A DNA stretch of 12,922 nucleotides from Actinomycetes bacterium (GCA_023403475.1 JAEYEL010000055.1:1-12922), one strand, 5' to 3'; positions 6,410-12,922 are shown, counted from the stretch's first letter. Notes: generated by a model not told the origin, from the letters alone. Program-made: numbers and translations.

Positions 6410-8392
6410 CTACTTCTTTGCAAGCGTCTTCCCGGGTTCGTCCGTCTCCCCATGCTTGTCAACCTTTCCATGCTCGCCCGCCTTCCCGTATGCGCCCGTT
6501 TGACGGTTCCAGAGATGGGCGTACTCGCCGCCTTTCGCCACCAGCTCGGCGTGCGAGCCGTCCTCGGTGACGCGACCGTCTGCGAGCACGACGATGCGGT
6601 CGAGGCTGGCCACGGTGGAAAGGCGGTGTGCCACCACGATGGCGGTGCGCCCGTGCATGAGCCGCGCGAGCGCCTGTTGCACGGCGGCCTCGCTTTCCGA
6701 ATCGAGCGCGCTTGTAGCCTCGTCGAGCACGAGGATGGGCGCGTTCGCCAGCATGGCGCGCGCGATGGCGATGCGCTGGCGCTGCCCGCCGGAAAGCTTC
6801 ACACCGCGCTCGCCGGTGATGGTCTTAAAACCCTGCGGCAGCTGCTCGATGAACGCAAGCGCGTTCGCCTGTCTGGCGGCTTCGCGAATCTCGTCAAGGG
6901 TGGCGTCGGGGCGTCCGTAGGCGATGTTTTCCGCTATGCTGCGGTGGAACAGCAGCGCCTCCTGCGGCACGTAGGCTATCTGGCGGCGCAGGCTTTGCTG
7001 CGTGGTTTCCGCAACGTTTTGCCCGTCCACCAGGATGCGCCCTTTCTGAATGTCGGCCAGCCGCAGCAAGAGTTTGGTGAGCGTGGTCTTCCCCGCACCG
7101 CTCATGCCCACAAGGCCGATGCGCTGGCCTGCGGGAATGTGCAGGTTGAAATGGTCGAACACGCGCGTTTCCGCGTTGCCGTCGGTGTAGAAGAAGCTTA
7201 AGTCCTCGAAGTCTATCTCGCCGCGCGTCACCGCAAGGGGTTGCGCGTTCGGGGCGTCGGCAACCAAGCGCGGCTCGTCGAGCACGGCGGTCATGCCGCT
7301 CGCGTCGCCGAACGCGCGATTGAAGCGTTGCAGCCCGCTGTTGATGAAGTTGAACTGGTTCGTGACCGTGTAGGTGTAGGTGAACATCATGACGAGCGTG
7401 CCCGGTGTGATGCCGAACCAGGCGTTGCCGCCGGAAATGAACACGGTGACCACGCTCATGATGACAAGCGTGATGCATGCGGTTATGATGCCGCGCGCAA
7501 GCGAGGCGCGCATGCGCTTCGAGTCGCGCCGCACCACCTCGCGGTTGGCGTCGTCGAAAAGCCTGCGCTCATAATCTTCGCGCCCGTAGGTCTTCACGGC
7601 CAAGATGTTGGTGACGGCATCGGAAAGCTCGCCCGAAAGCTGGTTCTGGGCGCTTGCGGCCTTCTCGTTCAGATGCAGGATGCGCTTGTACATAAGATAG
7701 GACACGCAAGCATATCCTGCCAGAAGCGTCATGAGAATGCCCACGTAAACGGGTACGACAGGTGCCAGAAGCACGCAGGTGAACGTGATGGAGCACAAAA
7801 CCGGCAGAAACGGGAACATGACGGTTTCAAGCAGCTGGGAATAAGCGTTCATGAACTTGGTGGTCTGGCTTACGAGCGTGCCGCCGAAACGGTTGGAGTG
7901 AAACGTCATCGACTGGTTCGAAAGCGCGTCGAACGCCATGGTGGCCAAGTCGTAGCTCACGGCGATCTCCAAGCGCCACGTGGCGAAATCCTGCAGCTTG
8001 CTGCATGCCTGTCCGAACAGGTTGATGAGTATGAGCGCCGCGATGTAGGGGCCGAAGATGGAGAAGACCTCGCTTGCGGGCACCGCTTCGGCGCTCACGC
8101 GGTCCACGATGAGGCTCATCACGTAGGGGTTGCCGTAGGAAAGAAGCCCCGAAAACCCGATGGTGGCCGCTATCACGAGCACGAACATTCCCAAGTGGCG
8201 CTTCGTGGCCAGCCAGTAATAGTGCAGGGTGCGCACGGTTGCGGAAGGCGCTTTGCGCCCGCGTGCCTGCGCTTGGCGCCGGTTTCGGCTCCGACTTCGA
8301 TCCCGGTTCCACGTCTGCGCCTGTTCCTGCACCTGCGCCCGTGCTTGCGCGCTTCCTTCGTCTCGCGAGTTCTCTTTTCGTGCCATGGCCAT
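6410..8392 (-). CDS. Exporter-type ABC transporter, fused permease and ATPase
   Basis: A 660-residue half transporter that should act as a dimer in the inner membrane; its substrate is unknown. The six-helix ABC membrane domain runs from about residue 68 to 350. The ATPase shows Walker A GMSGAGKT (429-436), Q-loop YVPQE (474-478), signature LSGGQ (533-537), Walker B ILVLDE (553-558), D-loop SALD (561-564) and switch His589 in VVAHRLST, all intact. An unusual N-terminal tail (about residues 1-50) is rich in Ala, Gln, Arg and Ser. The short C-terminal tail (632-660) is Gly/Lys/Glu/His-rich. The ATG at 8392 (a second in-frame ATG is at 8386) lies 10 bp after the deformylase-like stop. It has no clear ribosome site, suggesting coupling to that gene. 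A GTG at 8236 would remove the tail. Confidence 0.92.
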   Translation of the reverse strand: MAMARKENSRDEGSAQARAQVQEQAQTWNRDRSRSRNRRQAQARGRKAPSATVRTLHYYWLATKRHLGMFVLVIAATIGFSGLLSYGNPYVMSLIVDRVSAEAVPASEVFSIFGPYIAALILINLFGQACSKLQDFATWRLEIAVSYDLATMAFDALSNQSMTFHSNRFGGTLVSQTTKFMNAYSQLLETVMFPFLPVLCSITFTCVLLAPVVPVYVGILMTLLAGYACVSYLMYKRILHLNEKAASAQNQLSGELSDAVTNILAVKTYGREDYERRLFDDANREVVRRDSKRMRASLARGIITACITLVIMSVVTVFISGGNAWFGITPGTLVMMFTYTYTVTNQFNFINSGLQRFNRAFGDASGMTAVLDEPRLVADAPNAQPLAVTRGEIDFEDLSFFYTDGNAETRVFDHFNLHIPAGQRIGLVGMSGAGKTTLTKLLLRLADIQKGRILVDGQNVAETTQQSLRRQIAYVPQEALLFHRSIAENIAYGRPDATLDEIREAARQANALAFIEQLPQGFKTITGERGVKLSGGQRQRIAIARAMLANAPILVLDEATSALDSESEAAVQQALARLMHGRTAIVVAHRLSTVASLDRIVVLADGRVTEDGSHAELVAKGGEYAHLWNRQTGAYGKAGEHGKVDKHGETDEPGKTLAKK

Positions 8393-8402
8393 GCTGTCTG
8401 TG

Positions 8403-8822
8403 CTATACGAGCTTGCCCTTGCAGTGGTCTATCATGTGCTGGATGATCTCGGCGGTCCATCCCTTGAAGGCGCGCTTGCGGGCGATGAGCTTGCCGTCCT
8501 GCAGCTCTTCGTAGGCCACTTTGATCCAACCGAAGCGCTTCACCTTCGATTCACCCTCGCGAGAGAGGCAGCCTTCGAGCACCTGTGCGGGATGCAGCGC
8601 CTGCATGAGCTTGGGGTTGTACATGACGCGCGGTTTCTCGTCGTCGTCCAGATAGACCACGACGGCCTTTGTCACGCCGATCTGGTTGGCCGCAAGGCAC
8701 GCCGCGTCTTCGGTGGCCGCCAGCGTGTCGAGCAGGTCCTGCGCCACCTGCGCGTCTTCTGCGCAGGCTTTCTCGCAAGGCTTGGAAAGCACCGTCTCGT
8801 CTTTGATGATTTCCTTGATCAT
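8403..8822 (-). CDS. Peptide deformylase-like protein with the catalytic Glu replaced by Met
   Basis: A 139-residue protein of the peptide deformylase fold; normal deformylases remove formyl from nascent N-terminal Met using a Cys/His/His-bound metal. Motif 1 is ACLAANQIG (41-49), where the family usually has GxGLAAPQIG. Gln47 is kept. Motif 2 is intact as EGCLS (83-87; metal ligand Cys85). Motif 3, normally HExDH, reads H129-M-I-D-H133 in the context IIQHMIDHCKG, so both metal-binding histidines remain but the catalytic Glu is Met. The codons CAC ATG ATA GAC CAC were checked directly. The protein is shorter than typical deformylases (about 150-190) but close to short def-like paralogues. GAGAGGG (plus positions 8836-8830) lies 7 nt before the ATG. 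It leads the unit with the ABC transporter 10 bp downstream. It may be inactive as a deformylase or have another activity. Confidence 0.85.
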   Translation of the reverse strand: MIKEIIKDETVLSKPCEKACAEDAQVAQDLLDTLAATEDAACLAANQIGVTKAVVVYLDDDEKPRVMYNPKLMQALHPAQVLEGCLSREGESKVKRFGWIKVAYEELQDGKLIARKRAFKGWTAEIIQHMIDHCKGKLV

Positions 8823-8867
8823 TGAAGTTCCCTCTCGCTTCTTCGTTGGTTTTCACGATGGTTTCCC

Positions 8868-8876
8868 ATTCTATCA
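8868..8876 (-). promoter_or_regulatory. Candidate extended -10 promoter for the deformylase-like/ABC unit
   Basis: The minus strand reads TGATAGAAT (plus 8876-8868), an extended -10 (TGn plus TAGAAT). It lies about 46 bp upstream of the ATG, with no recognisable -35 at the usual distance. It is a reasonable but unproven promoter. Confidence 0.35.
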
Positions 8877-8877
8877 T

Positions 8878-8939
8878 GGAGTGGCAACTCCGCGCTTCTT
8901 TCGCTCGCATCCTCCGCAGCGAGCGGCAACTCCGCTCTT
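8878..8939. repeat. Two 19-bp near-identical direct repeats with small hairpins
   Basis: The segments 8879-8897 and 8921-8939 agree at 17 of 19 positions (core GGCAACTCCG), 42 bp apart. The first can fold as GGAGT-GGCA-ACTCC (8878-8891). They lie upstream of the deformylase-like gene in the 462-bp non-coding gap 8823-9284, overlapping the zone just above its candidate promoter. The function is not evident; a duplicated operator is possible. Confidence 0.45.
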
Positions 8940-9089
8940 TTCATACTCCTTGCCCTCCTCATTGCCTGACGTGAAACCATGTTGCAAGTTTTAACGGCGT
9001 TAGTGCCCGTAACCCGGCTTAGGCTATCTAGGCAATTCGCGCAATTCGCTGCGGTTTGCCATTCCCCACTTTCCCTCGGGGGAAGTTTG

Positions 9090-9098
9090 TGGCACAAT
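9090..9098 (+). promoter_or_regulatory. Candidate extended -10 promoter for secDF
   Basis: TGGCACAAT (9090-9098) contains CACAAT, a 4/6 match to TATAAT, preceded by an extended TGn element. No good -35 is visible 17 bp upstream. A start near 9105 would give a leader of about 180 nt before the secDF ATG, starting just ahead of the 9111-9129 inverted repeat. Confidence 0.35.
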
Positions 9099-9110
9099 AG
9101 GACGGTTCGC

Positions 9111-9129
9111 GAACAAGGACAACTTGTTC
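9111..9129 (+). repeat. 7-bp inverted repeat at the start of the secDF leader
   Basis: GAACAAG (9111-9117) pairs perfectly with CTTGTTC (9123-9129) around GACAA. It falls just downstream of the proposed start site, so it could be an operator or a 5'-end mRNA hairpin. Confidence 0.4.
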
Positions 9130-9158
9130 TCATCGAGAAGGATTTTCACTAAAGGAGC

Positions 9159-9212
9159 ATTCTCGTCGTAAGGGCAGGGGCGGGAGCAGCCGCTTTTGCC
9201 GAGAATCTTTTT
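9159..9212 (+). promoter_or_regulatory. Possible attenuator: stem-loop plus T run in the secDF leader
   Basis: ATTCTCG (9159-9165) pairs with CGAGAAT (9200-9206). Inside it GCGG (9180-9183) pairs with CCGC (9190-9193), and GCA (9174-9176) can pair with TGC (9197-9199). CTTTTT follows directly at 9207-9212. This is the form of an imperfect intrinsic terminator placed 72 nt upstream of the secDF ATG. A second short palindrome, TTTTTCGAAAAA (9227-9238), follows. Premature termination or leader regulation is an inference; no known riboswitch class is recognised. Confidence 0.4.
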
Positions 9213-9284
9213 CGGTGCGAACGCGATTTTTCGAAAAACACTGCGTCAAAGGGAACTGCATCAGAAGAAGGAGAAGTTTGCCCC

Positions 9285-11951
9285 ATGGCCGTAGCACAGC
9301 AGAAGAAAAAGAAGAAGGCGAACCGTTCGAACGATCGCCGCAACGTGTGGCTGGTGGTTATAACCGCTTTGCTCGTTATCGGGTCGGTGGCTCTGTTCAT
9401 GCCTCCTTCCGAAAAGATCAACCAAGGCCTCGACATCCAGGGCGGCCTTTCGGTTGTTCTCACGGCGAAGGGCGACGACGGCGCTGTCGTGTCCACCGAG
9501 GATATGGAGAAGAGTCGCGCCATCATCGAGAGCCGCGTGAACGCGCTCGGTGCTTCTGAGGCCGTGGTCCAGGTGCAGGGAACGAACCAGATTCTCGTGC
9601 AGATTCCGGGTTTGACCGACACTGAAACGGCGCTCGACACCATAGGCAAGACCGGTCAGCTCACATTCGCACGCTTGGATTCGTTCACCGACGAGGATGT
9701 GAAGACCAAGATCCAGAACGGCGAGTACGGCACAGAAGGCACCATCACCGACGACTTCGGCAACAAGTTCCCTTCGGGCAAAGTGGAGCACCTGAAGGTG
9801 GAGGAGGGCACCTACACTCCGCTTGTGACCGGTTCGAACATCACGCGCGTAGACGTGGGCCAGCGTACGCAGGCTTCCACCGATTACGCGGTGAACGTGC
9901 ATCTTGACAGCGAGGGCGCGGCTGCGTTCGCGCAGGCCACCAAAGACCTTGTCTCCACCAAAGGGCAGATCGTCATCATATTGGACGGCGAGGTGCAGTC
10001 GGCGCCTGCCGTGCAGTCCGAAATCACCGACGGCGACGTTTCCATCACGGGCGGCTATACGCTTGACGAGGCGAAGTCGATGCAGACCGTGCTGGAAAGC
10101 GGGTCTTTGCCCGTAAGCTTCGAATACGCGCAAAGCCAGGTGGTAGGGCCTACGCTGGGTCAGGATGCGCTGGCTTCGGGCGTGACCGTGGCCATTATCG
10201 GTCTTATTATCGTGATGCTGTACCTGCTTGTGTTCTACAAGGGTTTGGGCATCATCACGGCGGCGGCCATGGCCGTGTTCGCCGTTCTGTATTTGGGCAT
10301 TCTGGCGGGTCTTTCCGCGTTCGGGCAGTTCAACCTTTCTTTGGCCGGCATCGCCGGCATCGTGCTCACCATCGGCATGGCGGCCGACTCGTCCATTCTG
10401 ACCATGGAGCGCTTCCGCGAGGAGATTCGCATGGGCAGAAGCGTGCGGGCGGCTTCCATCACGGGCGTGCGGCACGCCATCGTCACGTCGGTTGACGCCG
10501 ACTTGGTGACCTTGGTGAGCGCGCTTTCCCTGTTCTTTTTGGCAAGTGCGAGTGTCAAGGGCTTCGGCCTTACGCTTGCTTTGGGTATTTTCTGCGACAT
10601 CGCTATGATGCTTCTGTTCAAGGCGCCACTCATCCGCCTGCTCGCGCCGCGTTCCATTGAGAAGCATCCGAAGTTCTGGGGCATTCAGGATTCCGAAGAT
10701 GCCGCGCATGACTACGCGGCGCTTGCCGCTGCCGAGGGCGCGACGGTCGCCGAGGCCGAGATCGGCATGGCTATGGATTCCGAGGAAAGCGAGCAGATAG
10801 CCGAGCGCAAAGGCAGCGAGGAGGGCGAGAGCGCAGCCCAGCGCGCCGCACATACGCGCGGACGCTTCATCAAACATGACATCAACTTTTTGGGCTACCG
10901 CCGCGTGTTTTTGACGGTGGCGGCCGTGCTTATCGTTGCATCGTTCGGCATCGCCGGCTTCCGCGGCCTGAACTTCGGCATCGAGTTCGTGGGCGGCACG
11001 TCGGTGTCGTTCCACGGCACGGGCGATATCACCATCGAGCAGATGCGCTCCGCATTCAACGAGGCGGGAGAGCCCGACGCCGTCATCCAGACTACGGTGA
11101 CCGACGGCGAAGAGGGCTTTTTGGTTCGCACCACCACCACAAGCGCGGAAGAGGCCACGTCGCGGGCGAACCAAGTGGCCGACGAGCTGGGCTTGACTGC
11201 CGACAGCTTCGAGGTGACCACCATAGGACCGGACTGGGGGGTAAGCGTCATTCAGTCGTCGGTCATCGCGTTTTTGGTGTCCATCGTGCTCATCATCATA
11301 TACATCGCCATCCGCTTCGAGTACAAGATGGGCATCATGGCCATCGTGGCCCTGCTGCACGACCTCATATTGGTCATGGGCGTGTACGCGCTGGTGGGAC
11401 GCGAAGTGAACCCGAACACCATTGCGGCCTTGCTGACTATTCTGGGTTATTCGCTCTACGACACGGTGGTCGTGTTCCATCGCATTAACGACAACATGAA
11501 GGCAGAGGACATCAAGTGCACCTTCATGACGATGGCGAACCACTCGGTGAATCAGGTGCTCATCCGTACCGTCAACACCACGCTTACGTCGCTCATTCCC
11601 GTGCTCGCCATGCTTTTGTTCGGCGGCGAGACGCTGAAAGACTTCGCTTTTGCCATGGTCATCGGCTTGGTGTGCGGCTCCTATTCGTCCATCGCCATCG
11701 CCACGCCGCTCTACGCCATATGGAAGACGCGCGAGCCTCGCTATGCCAAGCTCGCCAAGAAGTACGGACCTGAGATCGGCCGCTTCGAGTTCGCGCATCC
11801 CGATGCCGTGCCGGTGGCGCCTGTGAAGGCCGCCGCGAAGAAGGATTTTGCGAAGAAGGGCACCGGGGCCGCGAAGGCGAAGGCTGCTTCGGCAGCCGAC
11901 AACCTGACCGTCTCGCAGCGGCGCCGCCAGCAGCAGTCGAAGAACAGCTAG
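9285..11951 (+). CDS. secDF: SecD-SecF fusion protein, Sec translocon accessory subunit
   Basis: An 888-residue RND-type membrane protein that couples the proton gradient to late steps of Sec-dependent protein export. The first helix is at about 20-40 after a basic KKKKK start. The SecD half (to about 455) has LDIQGGLSVVL (49-59), a large extracytoplasmic domain, then a helix bundle with GIVLTIGMAADSS, where Asp368 corresponds to the conserved SecD TM4 aspartate. The helix bundle includes the family-typical SVKGFGLTLALGI. An acidic cytoplasmic linker (about 461-528) joins SecF, which shows LNFGIEFVGG (562-571), GPDWG (648-652) and LLTILGYSLYDTVVVF (716-731, conserved Asp726). The Lys/Ala-rich cytoplasmic tail (845-888) is basic. 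AAGGAG (9268-9273) lies 11 nt before the ATG, slightly long. YajC is not adjacent. The following DUF1292 gene begins 73 bp downstream on the same strand. Confidence 0.96.
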   Translation: MAVAQQKKKKKANRSNDRRNVWLVVITALLVIGSVALFMPPSEKINQGLDIQGGLSVVLTAKGDDGAVVSTEDMEKSRAIIESRVNALGASEAVVQVQGTNQILVQIPGLTDTETALDTIGKTGQLTFARLDSFTDEDVKTKIQNGEYGTEGTITDDFGNKFPSGKVEHLKVEEGTYTPLVTGSNITRVDVGQRTQASTDYAVNVHLDSEGAAAFAQATKDLVSTKGQIVIILDGEVQSAPAVQSEITDGDVSITGGYTLDEAKSMQTVLESGSLPVSFEYAQSQVVGPTLGQDALASGVTVAIIGLIIVMLYLLVFYKGLGIITAAAMAVFAVLYLGILAGLSAFGQFNLSLAGIAGIVLTIGMAADSSILTMERFREEIRMGRSVRAASITGVRHAIVTSVDADLVTLVSALSLFFLASASVKGFGLTLALGIFCDIAMMLLFKAPLIRLLAPRSIEKHPKFWGIQDSEDAAHDYAALAAAEGATVAEAEIGMAMDSEESEQIAERKGSEEGESAAQRAAHTRGRFIKHDINFLGYRRVFLTVAAVLIVASFGIAGFRGLNFGIEFVGGTSVSFHGTGDITIEQMRSAFNEAGEPDAVIQTTVTDGEEGFLVRTTTTSAEEATSRANQVADELGLTADSFEVTTIGPDWGVSVIQSSVIAFLVSIVLIIIYIAIRFEYKMGIMAIVALLHDLILVMGVYALVGREVNPNTIAALLTILGYSLYDTVVVFHRINDNMKAEDIKCTFMTMANHSVNQVLIRTVNTTLTSLIPVLAMLLFGGETLKDFAFAMVIGLVCGSYSSIAIATPLYAIWKTREPRYAKLAKKYGPEIGRFEFAHPDAVPVAPVKAAAKKDFAKKGTGAAKAKAASAADNLTVSQRRRQQQSKNS

Positions 11952-11982
11952 GGTGCCAAAGAGTGCCAAAGGGACACACCTC

Positions 11983-12021
11983 ATGGCACGCCGTCGACTG
12001 AAGCCGAATTGGAGGAGGTAG
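11983..12021 (+). other. 12-codon mini-ORF ending between the DUF1292 ribosome site and start
   Basis: ATG at 11983 opens MARRRLKPNWRR, ending at TAG 12019-12021, 3 nt before the DUF1292 ATG at 12025. AAAGGG (11968-11973) lies 9 nt upstream. The ribosome site of DUF1292 (GGAGGAGG, 12011-12018) encodes its last codons. It could couple secDF-distal translation to DUF1292 or be chance. In the same gap GTGCCA (11963-11968) and TGGCAC (11984-11989) form an inverted repeat. Confidence 0.25.
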
Positions 12022-12024
12022 AGT

Positions 12025-12345
12025 ATGCGAACAGGAAGCGCGCCGAACTTCTGTCCGCCTGTGGAAGAGGGCATGGTCGTGACCTTCGAAGACGAGAAGG
12101 GCGAACAGGTTGAGCTTGAGTTTTTGGGGCTTATCCTACACGAAGGTCGCCGTTACGGGTTCTTTTTCCCCGTGGCAGAAGACGCTCCGGCAGGTTCTTC
12201 CGGCGAAGTGGTGCTTCTGGAAGTGACCGATCTTGATGAGGATGATCAGCCCTCTGCGTTCGAGCTGGTGGAAGACGAGCAAATTGCCGCCGAGGTTTAT
12301 CGCGACTTCCAGCGGGCAACTAAGGACTTGTACGATTTCGAATAG
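12025..12345 (+). CDS. DUF1292 family protein (YrzB-like)
   Basis: A small acidic protein of 106 residues. The pattern VVTFEDEKGEQVELEFLGLILHEGRRYGFFFPV (residues 18-50, described as a region) followed by EVVLLEVTDLDEDDQPSAFELVEDEQIAAEVYRDF matches DUF1292: a short beta-rich domain with a late acidic stretch and a C-terminal helix. It is probably cytoplasmic and has no assigned function. The start is supported by GGAGGAGG (12011-12018) 6 nt upstream, the strongest ribosome site in the window. In Firmicutes this family usually sits near alaS/ruvX; here it follows secDF, 73 bp away, and is followed by a double hairpin terminator, so secDF and DUF1292 form a likely transcript. Confidence 0.82.
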   Translation: MRTGSAPNFCPPVEEGMVVTFEDEKGEQVELEFLGLILHEGRRYGFFFPVAEDAPAGSSGEVVLLEVTDLDEDDQPSAFELVEDEQIAAEVYRDFQRATKDLYDFE

Positions 12346-12355
12346 GTTTGGCTTT

Positions 12356-12380
12356 AAGGGTCGCGATACCCTTGAGTTTT
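12356..12380 (+). terminator. First terminator hairpin after DUF1292
   Basis: AAGGGT (12356-12361) pairs perfectly with ACCCTT (12368-12373) around CGCGAT, followed by GAG and TTTT (12377-12380). The stem is short, so termination is probably partial, backed up by the stronger hairpin directly downstream. Confidence 0.5.
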
Positions 12381-12386
12381 CGATTC

Positions 12387-12419
12387 GGCCCCTTTCGCTA
12401 TGCGGTAAGGGGCTGTTTT
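12387..12419 (+). terminator. Main intrinsic terminator of the secDF-DUF1292 unit
   Basis: GGCCCCTT (12387-12394) pairs with AAGGGGCT (12407-12414; outermost pair G-U) around a 12-nt loop that can itself form CGC/GCG. It is followed by G and TTTT (12416-12419). Orientation and T run fit transcription from the plus strand. Confidence 0.75.
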
Positions 12420-12458
12420 GTCTTTCGGATTCGTCTTTCGGATTCGTCTTTCGGATTC
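12420..12458. repeat. Three perfect 13-bp tandem repeats GTCTTTCGGATTC
   Basis: Exact copies at 12420-12432, 12433-12445 and 12446-12458, immediately after the terminator T run. A related degraded copy (GTTTTCGATTC, 12376-12386) lies upstream of the terminator stem. It is non-coding, between convergent genes, and a likely site of copy-number variation. Confidence 0.85.
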
Positions 12459-12509
12459 TGCGCTCGTTGCCCGACTTCCCGGCTTCGCACCCGCAGGCCG
12501 GCTACGGCG

Positions 12510-12922
12510 CTACGGCAGCGGGATAGAATTCCAGCTGCCGTCTATATCGCAAAGCCAAGCTTCGGGTTCGGTGACAGAAAAGAACGTAAGCGTGGCATCG
12601 TTTGCACCGTCGTAGGTTTCCCCCAGTGCGCACAGGTGCTCGAATCCTGCACGGCGCACATTACCGTTCGCCGCATCGTGCAGGTCGGCCTTGCCGCGCA
12701 GTATGATCCAGCCGTGTCCAGGCTTCCATGCGGTAAGTTCGAACTTGGGGTTCGCCTCAAGCTCGCGATACACGTCTTTGGTCGTGGCGGTGGCGAACCA
12801 TATGCGCCCGTCCTGTTCGGCGGCGAAGCTGAACGGTCGCACATGGGGCTGATCGCCCTCGCAGGTGGCTAGGTACCACGCGGGAACGCTCGTGAGGTAA
12901 TCGACGATGGTGCGGATGCCCG
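12510..12922 (-). CDS. Flavin-binding split-barrel (PNPOx-like, COG5015 type) protein, N-terminus beyond window
   Basis: The minus-strand frame is open to the window edge (137 codons seen). Before the internal GTG at 12842 it reads IRTIVDYLTSVPAWYLATCEGDQPHV, given here in two parts: IRTIVDYLTSVPAWYL then ATCEGDQPHV. It continues RPFSFAAEQDGRIWFATAT, the hallmark of the pyridoxamine 5'-phosphate oxidase-like split barrel in the COG5015 group (LATV-x-GDQPHVRPF, then a strand and KDVYRELEANPKFEL). Only a few N-terminal residues should be missing, as such proteins are about 130-150 residues. These small proteins bind FMN or F420-like cofactors and are mostly of unknown substrate; true PLP-synthesis function is not implied. 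It converges on secDF-DUF1292, and its stop is 51 bp beyond the 13-bp repeats. Confidence 0.85.
   Translation of the reverse strand, partial: GIRTIVDYLTSVPAWYLATCEGDQPHVRPFSFAAEQDGRIWFATATTKDVYRELEANPKFELTAWKPGHGWIILRGKADLHDAANGNVRRAGFEHLCALGETYDGANDATLTFFSVTEPEAWLCDIDGSWNSIPLP

Noticed and set aside
6353..7201. Plus-strand open frame opposite the ABC ATPase
   Set aside because: It covers the ABC signature region on the wrong strand and shows no domain; the minus-strand ABC motifs are intact.
9152..9284. Leader peptide or extended SecD start following AAGGAG at 9152
   Set aside because: No ATG, GTG or TTG lies at a usable distance; the in-frame extension would need an ATT start only 1 nt from the ribosome site.
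9100..9284. Known riboswitch ahead of secDF
   Set aside because: No conserved riboswitch core that I can recognise, only hairpins and a T run.
9261..12074. 937-codon open frame on the minus strand opposite secDF
   Set aside because: It mirrors the third-position GC bias of secDF; its translation is His/Arg/Gly-rich with no domain, and the plus-strand SecDF motifs are unmistakable.

Overview
The window looks like a chromosomal segment of a high-GC actinobacterium, most probably from the Coriobacteriia/Eggerthellaceae. This is an inference from base composition, the fused SecD-SecF, the fused FeoA-FeoB, the split radical SAM/DUF2344 pair and a DUF1292 protein, not from a database match. It is mostly housekeeping sequence, without phage genes, a transposase or a CRISPR array, and the genes are densely packed with coding biased to G or C at third positions.

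Layout: (1) 3-404 (+), the C-terminal part of a DUF697 membrane protein cut by the window edge. (2) 596-3260 (+), an 8-bp-overlapping pair made of a TIGR03960-type radical SAM protein and its DUF2344 partner, ending in a hairpin across the stop codon. (3) 3261-4053, a structured non-coding block. It holds a 181-bp element bounded by perfect 25-bp inverted repeats, a tRNA-Asp(GTC) on the minus strand with its own promoter and terminator, and a feo leader with two 33-bp direct repeats and a G-quadruplex motif. (4) 4054-6408 (+), a FeoA-FeoB fusion for ferrous iron uptake, starting at TTG. (5) 8822-6410 (-), a two-gene unit of a peptide-deformylase-like protein lacking the catalytic Glu and an exporter-type ABC transporter. 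It converges on feoAB with 1 bp between the stop codons. (6) 9285-12345 (+), a SecD-SecF fusion behind a leader with hairpins of about 180 nt, then a DUF1292 protein and a double terminator. (7) 12510 to the window end (-), the C-terminal part of a COG5015-like flavin-binding split-barrel protein.

Functional links are modest. SecDF helps export proteins across the membrane, FeoAB imports Fe(II), and the ABC protein exports an unknown substrate. The radical SAM/DUF2344 pair has a conserved gene association but no settled function as far as I know. The best leads for something new are the 25-bp inverted-repeat element, the deformylase-like protein with HMIDH in place of HExDH, the repeat and G-run structure ahead of feoAB, and the secDF leader. 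I do not see an obvious new multi-gene system.
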